Made by a program: the position numbers and the translations under genes. The notes below the pieces were generated by a model. The model had not been told where the DNA came from and made no database searches. It saw only the letters and a program-made list of their open reading frames with translations. Positions 34,383-43,426 of a stretch of DNA of 54,387 nt are shown one piece after another. The stretch's first letter is position 1. Each line of letters opens with the position of its first letter. Where the stretch lies: positions 1-54,387 of the forward strand of contig JAGQWR010000062.1 of assembly GCA_020437105.1 (NCBI GenBank). Direction: 5' to 3'. This stretch comes from Saprospiraceae bacterium. GTDB taxonomy: Bacteria > Bacteroidota > Bacteroidia > Chitinophagales > Saprospiraceae.

Positions 34383-35663
34383 ATGAAGCAGACCGATGTG
34401 TGTATTGTAGGAGCCGGACCCGGAGGTATAGCCACTGCACTGAAATTAAGTGAACTGGGTATTTCCTGTGTTTTGCTGGAGAAGGATTCCTTTCCGCGTG
34501 ATAAAATTTGTGGCGATGCGATCAGTGGTAAAACGACAACCCTCCTCAATAGACTGGATCCACAAATACAGGAACGCTTCAAAAAAATTCAAACAACTTA
34601 TACCAAGATTTGGGGGATTCGTTTTGTCGCTCCCAACCTAAAAAACGTGGACATCCCTTTTTTTACGGAGTACAATCCACAAAATGATCCCGCACCCGGT
34701 TATGTTTGTCGAAGAACCGACTTTGATAATTTTTTGGCCGAAGAAGCTAAGCGCTCCCGGAAAGTAGATTTCCTTGAAAATTATGATGTGCAGGAAATCA
34801 ATCCATTGCCTAAAGGAGGCTACGAAGTTAAATCGGGCGGAGACCTGCCTGTCATCCATACCCGTTTGCTCATTGTGGCAAATGGGGCTCAATCAAAGTT
34901 TTCCCGAAAACAGGCCGGGATCCAAAAAGACCTGAAACATTATGCCGGAGGGGTTCGGGCTTATTATCAAAATGTTAGCGGCTGGCACCCACACCAATTT
35001 ATCGAAATTCATTATATCCAGGATGTCCTTCCAGGTTATCTCTGGATTTTCCCACTCCCAAACGGACATGCAAATGTCGGACTGGGGATGCGCTCAGATA
35101 AAATTGCGGCAAACAAACTAAACCTCCGAAAAATACTCGATGAGGTAATGCATACGCACCCCATTTTCAAGGAACGATTCGCAAAAGCAGAAAGGATAGG
35201 CCCGGTTCGCGGATTCGGATTACCACTGGGCTCTAAAACCTACCCGATATCCGGTCAGGACTTTATGCTCGTGGGAGACGCCGCCCACCTGGTTGACCCC
35301 ATGTCGGGAGAAGGCATCGGAAATGCTATTTATAGCGGCTTCATTGCAGCTGAACAAGCACGTGATTGCCTGCTGGCAAATGACTTTTCAGCTCAATTTA
35401 TGCGAAACTATGATATACGGATAAAACGCGTGCTGGGAGATGAAATGAAGGTGAGTTATAATCTGCAACGCTTCCTTACCAAGCCATTCGTTCCCAATTT
35501 TCTGGCAAATCTTATTCTGAAGAAACCCCAGATCATTCAGGTGTTGTCTCGAATGTACACCGACTTAGAATTACGACGAAAAGTAGTGCTACCAGGATTT
35601 TGGCTTAAAGTTTTACTAAATCGGTATGATTTTAATGCAGATGACACAAAAAAGCAGGCATAA
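34383..35663 (+). CDS. Geranylgeranyl reductase-family flavoprotein
   Basis: A 426-residue FAD-dependent oxidoreductase. N-terminal FAD motif 'VCIVGAGPGGIATALKLSEL', then 'FPRDKICGDAISGKT' (the P-x-D-K-x-C-G motif of the GGR/FixC-like group), 'YLWIFPLPNGHANVGLGM', and 'FMLVGDAAHLVDPMSGEGIG', the second FAD contact. Family members reduce isoprenoid chains (menaquinone side chains, archaeal lipids) or oxidise ring substrates. Substrate unknown; a quinone or lipid reductase is plausible. Stands alone between tonB and glgE. Confidence 0.85.
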   Translation: MKQTDVCIVGAGPGGIATALKLSELGISCVLLEKDSFPRDKICGDAISGKTTTLLNRLDPQIQERFKKIQTTYTKIWGIRFVAPNLKNVDIPFFTEYNPQNDPAPGYVCRRTDFDNFLAEEAKRSRKVDFLENYDVQEINPLPKGGYEVKSGGDLPVIHTRLLIVANGAQSKFSRKQAGIQKDLKHYAGGVRAYYQNVSGWHPHQFIEIHYIQDVLPGYLWIFPLPNGHANVGLGMRSDKIAANKLNLRKILDEVMHTHPIFKERFAKAERIGPVRGFGLPLGSKTYPISGQDFMLVGDAAHLVDPMSGEGIGNAIYSGFIAAEQARDCLLANDFSAQFMRNYDIRIKRVLGDEMKVSYNLQRFLTKPFVPNFLANLILKKPQIIQVLSRMYTDLELRRKVVLPGFWLKVLLNRYDFNADDTKKQA

Positions 35664-35738
35664 AATTTCCACTCTAAAGGAGTACGACCCTTTTATTGAA
35701 ATATTTACCTTTACCCTCCTGGCAAATAGAGCCTGTCG

Positions 35739-35765
35739 GCGAATGGATCGTTTAAGTCCATTCGC
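35739..35765 (+). promoter_or_regulatory. 9-bp leader hairpin just upstream of glgE
   Basis: GCGAATGGA-TCGTTTAAG-TCCATTCGC, a perfect 9-bp stem with a 9-nt loop, 17 nt before the glgE ATG. No T-run follows, so it is not a terminator. It could affect translation initiation or mRNA stability. Confidence 0.4.
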
Positions 35766-35782
35766 AAAAACACACACTTGAT

Positions 35783-37729
35783 ATGAGAAACCGAGTTATC
35801 ATTGAGAATGTCCGCCCGGAATTGGAAAATGGACACTATTTCATCAAGCGTATCCAGGGGGAACGAGTCAACATACAGGCTGATATCTTCTCTGACGGAC
35901 ACGATGTGATCAGAGCTTCCTTATACTTTCGCTTAAGCGGAAAGAAAAACTGGGAAGAATCGTTTCTGGTGCCGCTGGGAAATGACAGCTGGGCTGCCTC
36001 GTTTACACCTACTGAAACTGGTTTCTATGAATACAAGCTGGAAGCCTGGATGGACCACCTGCAAACATGGCTGGAGGGCTTTCATAAAAAACAGGCCGAT
36101 GGTCAACACATGGCTGTTGAATTGGAAATTGGGGCAAACTTATTAACTAAAACAGCGGGACTTTATTCTAAAACAAAATCGGCTCCACTACTAAGTGCGG
36201 AAACGATTTTAAGAGATAAAAAGAAATATCAGGAAGCGGTAAACCTGGTGCTCTCGCCTGAATTTGCAAAGCTGGTTTATAATTTCCCCCTAAAACAATT
36301 TCAAACCGTTTATGATAATAACCTGAAAGTCCGGGTAGGCCGGAAAAAGGAACTCTTCAGCAGCTGGTATGAATTTTTTCCGCGCTCTGCTTCCAGAAAA
36401 CCAGGTACGCATGGCACTTTTAAAGATTGCGAGGAATTACTGCCGAAGGTTGCTGAAATGGGCTTTGATGTCCTGTACTTCCCACCAATACATCCAATTG
36501 GCGAAGTCAATCGAAAAGGAAAAAATAACTCCGTTACAGCAAAAGAAGGAGAACCAGGATCACCTTGGGCAATCGGCAGTAAAGCTGGCGGACATAAAGC
36601 TATTCACAAAGAACTTGGCACCCTGGCAGATTACAAAAAACTAATCAAGTCGGCGCAAAAGCTGGGTATCGAAATAGCCCTGGATCTCGCTTTTCAATGT
36701 GCTCCGGATCACCCCTATATCAAAGAACACCCCGACTGGTTTGTCTGGCGCCCGGATGGAACGATCGCATATGCAGAGAATCCACCTAAAAAATACCAGG
36801 ATATTGTGCCCCTCGATTTTGAAACCGCCGACTGGGAAAATCTGTGGAATGAATTAAAAGAAGTAATTCTATACTGGGTTAAACAAGGGGTAAATATTTT
36901 TCGGGTTGATAATCCACACACCAAACCTCTCCCTTTCTGGGAATGGGTGATTGGAGAAGTTCAAAAACAACACCCGGATGTCATTTTTCTCGCCGAAGCG
37001 TTTACCCGGCCGAAGGTTATGGCAGGACTGGCAAAAGCAGGGTTTACCCAGGGATACAGCTATTTCACCTGGCGGACCAACAAGGCCGAAATGGAAGAGT
37101 ACCTGACAGAAATTTCTAAATCGGAACTGCGTGAATTTTTCCGTCCCAACTTCTGGCCAAACACACCGGATATTCTACCTTATGAATTAATGGGTGCAAG
37201 TTCCAATGCATTTGTCAAACGGCTGTTTTTAGCTGCTACCATGAGTTCAAATTATGGGCTTTATGGTCCCGCCTATGAACTGCTCGATAACCAGGGCAAT
37301 TTTACCGGTAAAGAGGAATACCTCAACTCGGAAAAATTTGAATTCAAACACTATCCCTGGGAACAAAAAAACAGGCTCACGGATGCGATTACAAGAATAA
37401 ACCAAATCCGGAAAACCAATCCGGCACTCCAGGATACCTATAACATACACTTTACCCGAACGGATAACGATCAACTGATGAGTTATGTAAAACTCACAGA
37501 AGATCGGTCTAATATCATTTGGTGTATCGCCAATTTTGACTCCCTGGGTCCTCAGGCCGGTTTTGTGGAAGTTCCAAAAGAACTTCTGGGAATGGCCGGC
37601 AAACGGGTACAACTTCAGGTTACGGATTTGCTTACAGGAGCCTCCTACCATTGGTTTAATGACTGGAACTACGTAGAATTACATCCCGGGAAATGGCCTA
37701 TGCATATTTTCCAGGTGACCATTGGATAA
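35783..37729 (+). CDS. glgE: Alpha-1,4-glucan:maltose-1-phosphate maltosyltransferase
   Basis: A 648-residue GH13_3 enzyme that extends alpha-1,4-glucan with maltosyl units from maltose-1-phosphate. N-terminal DUF3416-type beta domain ('RVIIENVRPELENG'), then the GH13 barrel. Catalytic residues are intact: nucleophile Asp376 in 'GVNIFRVDNPHTKP', acid/base Glu405 in 'IFLAEAFTRP', and third carboxylate Asp463 in 'FWPNTPDIL'. The GlgE-specific 'NPPKKYQDI' and 'RKGKNNS' blocks are present. Its maltose-1-phosphate supplier, maltokinase, is fused to a TreS domain at 49.4 kb. No other glycogen genes (GlgA, GlgB) are in the window. Confidence 0.94.
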   Translation: MRNRVIIENVRPELENGHYFIKRIQGERVNIQADIFSDGHDVIRASLYFRLSGKKNWEESFLVPLGNDSWAASFTPTETGFYEYKLEAWMDHLQTWLEGFHKKQADGQHMAVELEIGANLLTKTAGLYSKTKSAPLLSAETILRDKKKYQEAVNLVLSPEFAKLVYNFPLKQFQTVYDNNLKVRVGRKKELFSSWYEFFPRSASRKPGTHGTFKDCEELLPKVAEMGFDVLYFPPIHPIGEVNRKGKNNSVTAKEGEPGSPWAIGSKAGGHKAIHKELGTLADYKKLIKSAQKLGIEIALDLAFQCAPDHPYIKEHPDWFVWRPDGTIAYAENPPKKYQDIVPLDFETADWENLWNELKEVILYWVKQGVNIFRVDNPHTKPLPFWEWVIGEVQKQHPDVIFLAEAFTRPKVMAGLAKAGFTQGYSYFTWRTNKAEMEEYLTEISKSELREFFRPNFWPNTPDILPYELMGASSNAFVKRLFLAATMSSNYGLYGPAYELLDNQGNFTGKEEYLNSEKFEFKHYPWEQKNRLTDAITRINQIRKTNPALQDTYNIHFTRTDNDQLMSYVKLTEDRSNIIWCIANFDSLGPQAGFVEVPKELLGMAGKRVQLQVTDLLTGASYHWFNDWNYVELHPGKWPMHIFQVTIG

Positions 37730-37758
37730 TGTGATCATTCACCAGTAAACTAGATATC

Positions 37759-38199
37759 ATGAAAAACGTCCATTATGTTTTGATGCTGCTGCTTTTCACG
37801 CCCCTGATTGGGTTCTCAGCCGTTAACGTAGAAGCGCCATCTTTGCAACATGAAGTTGCTACATCACAATGGCTAAATGACCTAAGTGTTGACGAATTCC
37901 TCGCCCTTAGTCCACGCGATATTCAGGAAAAAACCGGAAAAAAGGTAAAACTGGCTGACCGGATAGCATTACGCCTGACACAGCGCCAGCTAAAGAAAAA
38001 CAAATCTCTTGATTTTGGAGCGGCATATGAAGATGCCAGCGGCAATTTCAGCATTGGTGGTTTTTTGCTTGGCTTTTTCTTCGGATTAATAGGCGTCCTA
38101 ATAGCGCTCTTATTCGGAAGAAATGCCGTTCGCTCCTCACTAATCGGCTTACTCTGCTTTGTGATCGTATGGTTGATTCTTATTTTGGGTGTATTCTAG
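37759..38199 (+). CDS. Small secreted/membrane protein of unknown function
   Basis: A 146-residue protein with an N-terminal signal ('MLLLFTPLIGFSAVNVEA'), a soluble segment containing 'LSVDEFLALSPRDIQEKTGK' and 'KLADRIALRLTQRQLKKNK', then a Gly-rich helix pair ('GGFLLGFFFGLIGVLIALLF', 'LIGLLCFVIVWLILILGVF'). Orphan proteins with this layout (LxxxEF-L-LxPxD-x-E-TG-K-LxxK) are frequent in Bacteroidota, and I do not recognise a function. It follows glgE by 29 nt and may be cotranscribed with it. A terminator hairpin follows. Confidence 0.6.
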   Translation: MKNVHYVLMLLLFTPLIGFSAVNVEAPSLQHEVATSQWLNDLSVDEFLALSPRDIQEKTGKKVKLADRIALRLTQRQLKKNKSLDFGAAYEDASGNFSIGGFLLGFFFGLIGVLIALLFGRNAVRSSLIGLLCFVIVWLILILGVF

Positions 38200-38236
38200 C
38201 TCCTTCTTTAAATAACCGGGGTTCCTAAACCTGGTC

Positions 38237-38278
38237 ATCCCGAATTTTGGAAAAATCCAGAATTCGGGATTTTTTTTT
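38237..38278 (+). terminator. Intrinsic terminator
   Basis: ATCCCGAATT-N14-AATTCGGGAT followed by eight T. Confidence 0.85.
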
Positions 38279-38321
38279 GAGGTGGTTTCAACCAGTTTCA
38301 AATCATAGAAAAAAACCGTCC

Positions 38322-38357
38322 GACAGGTTGGCAACCTGTCAGGTCGGCAACCTGTCC
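38322..38357. repeat. Tandem palindromic repeat (GACAGGT-TGGCA-ACCTGTC)
   Basis: GACAGGTTGGCAACCTGTC (38322-38340) runs into a second, slightly changed copy AGGTCGGCAACCTGTCC (38341-38357). The same core reappears 32 nt downstream. Repetitive intergenic palindromes with the ACCTGTC arm occur widely in Bacteroidota. Confidence 0.75.
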
Positions 38358-38388
38358 ATCTTTACAACTACTTGTTTTTCAACAACTT

Positions 38389-38433
38389 AAAAAATGGACC
38401 TGACAGGTCGGCAACCTGTCAGGTCCATTTTTT
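38389..38433. repeat. 20-bp perfect hairpin (repeat element and likely bidirectional terminator)
   Basis: AAAAAATGGACCTGACAGGT-CGGCA-ACCTGTCAGGTCCATTTTTT: arms 38389-38408 and 38414-38433, loop 5 nt. With A-run and T-run at both ends it would work as a terminator in both directions. It is an extended copy of the repeat at 38322-38357. Confidence 0.85.
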
Positions 38434-38482
38434 CTTAAACCGCCTGTTTTATATTCAGGGAATTGACTGTACCTTTCTGCCT

Positions 38483-39412
38483 ATGTACCAATTCAGAATA
38501 CTCGTTTTTGGCGTAGGCGGTGTCGGTGGCTTTTTTGGCGGCAAACTGGCAGCTTATTATGCCCAATCGGGTGAGGTGGAGGTTGACTTTATTGCCCGGG
38601 GCGAACACATGGAAGCCATCCGGGAGCACGGACTGGAACTGATTACTGACGAAGGAACAAGCCGGATACATCCCAATAAAATAACAGATGACCCGGCACA
38701 GTTGGGAAAATACGACCTCATCCTGCTCAGCACAAAAACTTACGATCTGGAAAAAACAGTCCGCTCGATTCGGGGGAATTGTAATCCGGAAACGCTTATT
38801 CTTCCACTGCAAAACGGCGTAGATAATAGTGCACGCATTCAGGACCTGGATCCAGGATGTTTTGTATTGGAAGGCTTGGTTTACCTGATTGCCTATCGGT
38901 CTGCTCCCGGCCAAATCACCCATTCCGGGTCGTTCAGGCAATTGATGTTTGGCAGTACCGATGAAAGCCTTTTTCCCTTCCTTCGACAACTGGAGGGATT
39001 ATTTCAACAGGCAGGTATTGATGGGCAGTTTCGGGAAGACATTCGAAAACAAATCTGGGAAAAATATTTTTTGATCAGTTCACTCGGCAGCTTGAGTTCA
39101 TATACCCAAACCCCTTTGGCAATCCTGCTTACGAATCCGGAATACCGCCAGCTACTGGATCAAATCTGGCTCGAATTGGAAAACCTCGCAAAAGCCCTGG
39201 GCGTTGGCTTACCCGAAAATATCCGGACCATTACCCTCGAAAAGACAAAACGCTTTAAGCCGGAAGCTACCAGCTCTATGCAACGCGATTTTGCAGAAGG
39301 TGGACAAACAGAACTCGAATCCCTTTGCGGCTATGTGGTTAAACAGTCCCAGGCTTTGGGACTCCAGGCTCCAGTAATGGAAATGCTCTATAAGAATTTG
39401 CAGAATCGGTAG
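38483..39412 (+). CDS. panE: 2-dehydropantoate 2-reductase (ketopantoate reductase)
   Basis: A 309-residue NADPH enzyme of pantothenate/CoA synthesis. N-terminal Rossmann motif 'ILVFGVGGVGGFFGGKLAAY', 'FIARGEHMEAIREHGLEL', 'DLILLSTKTYDLEKTV' and 'LILPLQNGVDN'; the catalytic Lys is probably the one in 'EDIRKQIWEKYFLISSL' and the C-terminal 'ATSSMQRDFAEGGQTELESL' matches the family. ATG at 38483 precedes the Rossmann motif; longer frames run through the upstream repeat and are rejected. Convergent with lrp, 10 nt apart. Confidence 0.9.
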   Translation: MYQFRILVFGVGGVGGFFGGKLAAYYAQSGEVEVDFIARGEHMEAIREHGLELITDEGTSRIHPNKITDDPAQLGKYDLILLSTKTYDLEKTVRSIRGNCNPETLILPLQNGVDNSARIQDLDPGCFVLEGLVYLIAYRSAPGQITHSGSFRQLMFGSTDESLFPFLRQLEGLFQQAGIDGQFREDIRKQIWEKYFLISSLGSLSSYTQTPLAILLTNPEYRQLLDQIWLELENLAKALGVGLPENIRTITLEKTKRFKPEATSSMQRDFAEGGQTELESLCGYVVKQSQALGLQAPVMEMLYKNLQNR

Positions 39413-39422
39413 CAGTGGCACC

Positions 39423-39890
39423 CTACTCCGGACGAATGGGTAATATCCGGGCTTCCTTTATATCGGTCATCACAAAAAAGCTCTGCACCCGGCCAATATT
39501 TTCAATTGCTGCCAATTTCTTTGCTACAAAAAACTGGTAGGTGTCCATATCGGCTACTACAATTTTTAAAAGGTAGTCAAAGAGTCCGGCGATGTGATAA
39601 CACTCCACCACTTCCTCCAGATGCCAAACATCTTCCTGAAATTTTTCGATGTATTCGGCCTTGTGATTTTCCAGGGTAACATTACAAAAAGCCATTAAGG
39701 GTAAGCCAATTTTGCGCCTGTCTAACATAGCCCGGTAGCCTTTTATGACCCCTTCCCGCTCCAATCTTTTTATCCGCTCATGTACCGGAGTCGTCGTCAA
39801 TCCCAGTTTGGCCGCTATTTCTTTGATAGTCTGCTTGGCATCCTCTTGTAACAAACTGAGGATTTGTCTGTCTATTTTATCCGGAATCAT
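39423..39890 (-). CDS. Lrp/AsnC-family transcriptional regulator
   Basis: A 155-residue feast/famine regulator. The N-terminal helix-turn-helix is 'DRQILSLLQEDAKQTIKEI' and 'LGLTTTPVHERIKRLEREGV', followed by a RAM/ligand-binding domain ('MAFCNVTLENHKAEYIEKF', 'VVECYHIAGLFDYLLKIVV', 'IGRVQSFFVMTDIKE'). Start ATG at 39890 has AAGAGAG upstream. It is divergent from the methionine gamma-lyase gene, an arrangement that suggests control of that gene, as for other Lrp-type regulators of sulfur amino acid lyases. The inferred effector is an amino acid. Confidence 0.92.
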   Translation of the reverse strand: MIPDKIDRQILSLLQEDAKQTIKEIAAKLGLTTTPVHERIKRLEREGVIKGYRAMLDRRKIGLPLMAFCNVTLENHKAEYIEKFQEDVWHLEEVVECYHIAGLFDYLLKIVVADMDTYQFFVAKKLAAIENIGRVQSFFVMTDIKEARILPIRPE

Positions 39891-40058
39891 CTCTCTTTTA
39901 TTCTTTAAACCCCGTTGAATGAACACAAATATGGAATATAATTCAAAAAATAAGTCAATTCATAGACGTTTTTTCTCTCACTTGTTAAAATACTAGAACA
40001 AAAAGCTTTTAGCCTTAACTTTATAGAGGTATATGCCAACCAGATAAAACCAATAATT

Positions 40059-41336
40059 ATGAACAAGCCATCCTTCAGCCCGGAATCTTTAATGATGTCT
40101 TACGGCTACAAACCTGAGTTATCCGAGGGTTCTATAAAGTGCCCTATCTTCCAAACTTCCACCTTTGTTTTCCGAAATGCAGAAGAAGGAAAAGCCTTTT
40201 TTGAGCTGGCCTACGGTCTGCGAGATCCTGAATTGGATGAGCAACCCGGTTTGATCTATAGTCGCCTGAACAACCCGGATCTGGAGATCCTGGAAGACAG
40301 ACTGTCTCTATGGGATGAAGCCGAAGCCTGTGCTGTATTTGAAAGCGGCATGTCTGCTATTTCCACCTGCCTTTTTGAATTCCTCGCTCCCGGCGATTTA
40401 TTGCTTTACAGCAATCCCGTTTACGGAGGCACGGATCATTTTATCAAACATGTGCTCGCAAAATTTGGCATTCATACAGTCGGATTTAAACCAGGTCAAT
40501 CTATCGAAGAAATTCGAGACATCGTAGAAGCAACCGGAAAAGCTGATCGACTCGCCATGGTTTATCTGGAAACTCCGGCAAATCCGACCAATGCCCTAAT
40601 TGATATCAAGGGGTGTAAGGATCTGGCTACCCGGTATTCTACTTCGGAAAAACAAGTACTGGTTGCGGTAGATAATACCTACCTGGGTCCGCTTTGGCAA
40701 CACCCGCTCAAGTGGGGAGCCGATTTGGTTTTGTACTCGGCTACAAAATACATCGGCGGACACAGCGACGTGATAGCAGGAGCCTGCCTCGGTTCGAATG
40801 AACTGATCGGCCGCCTGAAAACCCTCCGTACTTTTTTAGGAAATATGGCAGGCCCCTGGACCGGTTGGTTGCTTTTACGCAGCCTGGAAACGCTCAAAGT
40901 GCGAATGGAGCAGCAAGCTAAAAATGCGATGCAGGTGGCTGATTTTTTGGCCGATCACCCCAATGTGGAAAAGGTATTTTTTCTGGGGCACCTGGATCCG
41001 GCAGACGGAGAACAGTATCGTATTTTCCAGGAGCAGTGTTTGTCTCCCGGCGCTATGATCGCTTTTCGAATTAAAGGAAAAGAAGCCGAAGCCTTTAAAT
41101 TTTTAAACAACCTGAAGCTTTTTAAACTGGCCGTAAGCCTGGGGAGCACCGAATCCCTCGCCCAACACCCGGCGAGTATGACCCATGCCGGAGTAGATCC
41201 GGAAGTGCGACTTGATTTAGGCATTACCGAAAATTTCATCCGCCTTTCTATTGGCGTGGAAAAAGCAGAGGACCTGATATGGGATATGGAGCAGGCATTC
41301 AACCTGGTTAATACTCCGGTAAAGGTGCTGATCTAA
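40059..41336 (+). CDS. Methionine gamma-lyase/Cys-Met metabolism PLP enzyme
   Basis: A 425-residue PLP enzyme of the cystathionine gamma-synthase fold. The PLP Lys is Lys230 in 'LVLYSATKYIGGHSDVIAGA'; other signatures are 'PIFQTSTFVF', 'YSRLNNPDLEILEDRL', 'VYLETPANPT' and 'FIRLSIGVEKAEDL'. The 'LGSTESLAQHPASMTHAGV' region is shared by gamma-lyases and gamma-synthases, so the choice between methionine gamma-lyase and cystathionine gamma-synthase is uncertain. The adjacent divergent lrp gene favours an amino-acid-responsive catabolic lyase. Confidence 0.85.
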   Translation: MNKPSFSPESLMMSYGYKPELSEGSIKCPIFQTSTFVFRNAEEGKAFFELAYGLRDPELDEQPGLIYSRLNNPDLEILEDRLSLWDEAEACAVFESGMSAISTCLFEFLAPGDLLLYSNPVYGGTDHFIKHVLAKFGIHTVGFKPGQSIEEIRDIVEATGKADRLAMVYLETPANPTNALIDIKGCKDLATRYSTSEKQVLVAVDNTYLGPLWQHPLKWGADLVLYSATKYIGGHSDVIAGACLGSNELIGRLKTLRTFLGNMAGPWTGWLLLRSLETLKVRMEQQAKNAMQVADFLADHPNVEKVFFLGHLDPADGEQYRIFQEQCLSPGAMIAFRIKGKEAEAFKFLNNLKLFKLAVSLGSTESLAQHPASMTHAGVDPEVRLDLGITENFIRLSIGVEKAEDLIWDMEQAFNLVNTPVKVLI

Positions 41337-41440
41337 AAAATCCGAAGGTATTGACAAGCTCCTGTCAGATTTAAAATTCGCGAAAAGCGGCAACTGGATG
41401 CATTCTTGTAATTTAGTGTTTGAATACATTGAATACAGGA

Positions 41441-43405
41441 ATGCAATTTAACCCGCTCAAAACGCTGGCAGGAGCTTTGTTTCTCTTTCCACTTCTATTA
41501 TCTTATCTGCCCATCCAACAAGCGGAAGCAGAAATAATCGCATTTCACTCCCAGGCAGAACTAGAATCCTTTTCCCTGCTTTTTCCGGATACCCTCCTAC
41601 CCAATCAATACAATGCCCTTTTTGCAGCTTCCGGCACCTGCGACAAATGCCATGGTTATGATACGGCTATGGTTGCCAGTATAGACCCGTCGGGCCAGGA
41701 TATTAATGTCGTTGACGACTGGCGGGCTACCATGATGGCCAACTCTGCCAAAGATCCGTTTTGGCGGGCGAAAGTCAGTCATGAAGTACTTGTCAATCCG
41801 TTACACCAACAAGAACTCGAAGATAAGTGTACCAGCTGCCATGCTCCGCTCGGCCATTTTAATGCCCTGCATATTGGAGCAGACCACTACACTATGGCTG
41901 ATTTGGCCATGGATACAGTAGGTCTTGATGGGGTCTCCTGCCTGGCTTGCCACCAACAAAAGCCGGAAGGTTTGGGCAATGCACATTCGGGCAACCTCAA
42001 TTTTGACACCGCAAAAATAGCGTACGGGCCATTCCCCGGTCCGCTGGTTAGTCCGATGGCGCTCGAAACCGGTTGGGTTCCCGTCTATGGGCCCCATATA
42101 CAGGAAGCCGGAGTTTGTGCCGCATGTCATACGTTGATTACAGCTACCGTCGATCTAAACGGGAATTCTACCGGGGGCACCTTTGTGGAGCAGGCCACTT
42201 ACCACGAGTGGCTTAATTCAGATTATGGCGTACAGGAAATAAGCTGCCAGAGTTGCCACATGCCTCAATTTACCAAGGGGGATGTATTTTTAGTAGCCGG
42301 CATTGATACCGAAGGCCGAAGTCCTTTTGGACAACACACCCTGGTTGGCGCTAATAGTTTGATGCTGGAAGTGCTGCGGGATAACGCCGCTATCCTAGGG
42401 GTAAATGCATTACCGGAGCACTTTGAAGAGACTATTGGCAAAACGCTGAATTTGTTGCAAAATCAATCGCTGCAACTGGAGATCGCCTATCCTTCTTTTG
42501 ATTTACCAGAGGATAGCATAGACTTTAAAGTGACCCTGCGCAATTTAGCCGGACACAAATTTCCGTCTGGTTATCCGGCGCGACGCCTCTCTGTCCAGTT
42601 TTTGGTGATTGAGTCAGGTGATAATCCCGATACGCTTTTTGCCTCCGGTCTGTTTGATGAAAATTTTGAAGTTTATGGACAGAATAGTGCCTATGAACCT
42701 CATTATCAGATTATCCGGTCAGAAGAGGAAGTGCAGCTCTATGAACTGGTAATGGGTGATGTAAACGGCGATGTTACGACTGTATTGGAGCGTGCAGATC
42801 ATCCGATTAAGGATAACCGGCTTTCGCCGAAAGGCTTTACAACGAATCATCCGGTATATGACACCACTCGTATTGCAGGACAGGCTTTACTCGATCCGGA
42901 CTTTAACATCGATGAATTTGGTGCAGAAGGCAGCGGCGCAGATATTCTGACTTACCGGCTGGCCAGCTGGAATTTCACCCAGGATACCCGGGTGCTTGTG
43001 CGGGTCTTTTACCAGAGTGCGCCCCCAAAATGGATGTTGGAAATGTTTAGCGAAAGCTCCCCTGAAATCGATGCATTCAAATCTATGTTTGACAATGCAG
43101 ATCGGACGCCGGTGCTTGTTCAGGAGTCGGAAATGCTGCTGCCGGGCTTTGTTTCATCCGCCGAAAAGGCGCAAACAGATCAATTTGTACAAATCGCCCC
43201 AAACCCGGCAAGCGATCAACTGACTATTCAGGCTATAGAAAACTATCAACTGGATATTTATAGCCTTGACGGAAAAAAACAAGATCAAATCAGGGGTCAA
43301 AGTGGAGAACAAATACTCGATCTCCAACTGGGGCCTGGAATTTATATTTTTCAATTTCAATTCAAATCAGGAAGATCCACTACAAAACGTGTGGTCATTC
43401 AATAA
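41441..43405 (+). CDS. T9SS-exported pentaheme c-type cytochrome
   Basis: A 654-residue secreted multiheme protein. After a signal ('LAGALFLFPLLLSYL') come five CxxCH motifs: CDKCH (67), CTSCH (130), CLACH (167), CAACH (226) and CQSCH (269), with 'LRNLAGHKFPSGYPARRLSV', typical of cytochrome c554-like multiheme enzymes, behind them. The C-terminus is a T9SS sorting domain: 'IAPNPASDQLTIQ' and 'GIYIFQFQFKSGRSTTKRVV'. So the product should be exposed on or released from the cell surface. ATG at 41441 begins the signal peptide; upstream TTG codons are ignored. The gene pair with the following FG-GAP protein is 21 nt apart. Redox function at the surface is inferred. Confidence 0.85.
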   Translation: MQFNPLKTLAGALFLFPLLLSYLPIQQAEAEIIAFHSQAELESFSLLFPDTLLPNQYNALFAASGTCDKCHGYDTAMVASIDPSGQDINVVDDWRATMMANSAKDPFWRAKVSHEVLVNPLHQQELEDKCTSCHAPLGHFNALHIGADHYTMADLAMDTVGLDGVSCLACHQQKPEGLGNAHSGNLNFDTAKIAYGPFPGPLVSPMALETGWVPVYGPHIQEAGVCAACHTLITATVDLNGNSTGGTFVEQATYHEWLNSDYGVQEISCQSCHMPQFTKGDVFLVAGIDTEGRSPFGQHTLVGANSLMLEVLRDNAAILGVNALPEHFEETIGKTLNLLQNQSLQLEIAYPSFDLPEDSIDFKVTLRNLAGHKFPSGYPARRLSVQFLVIESGDNPDTLFASGLFDENFEVYGQNSAYEPHYQIIRSEEEVQLYELVMGDVNGDVTTVLERADHPIKDNRLSPKGFTTNHPVYDTTRIAGQALLDPDFNIDEFGAEGSGADILTYRLASWNFTQDTRVLVRVFYQSAPPKWMLEMFSESSPEIDAFKSMFDNADRTPVLVQESEMLLPGFVSSAEKAQTDQFVQIAPNPASDQLTIQAIENYQLDIYSLDGKKQDQIRGQSGEQILDLQLGPGIYIFQFQFKSGRSTTKRVVIQ

Positions 43406-43426
43406 TATCTTCAAAATGCTCGGACT

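Noticed and set aside
39891..40058. Possible SAM riboswitch upstream of the PLP lyase
   Set aside because: No SAM-I or SAM-II core pattern could be read in the 168-nt region.
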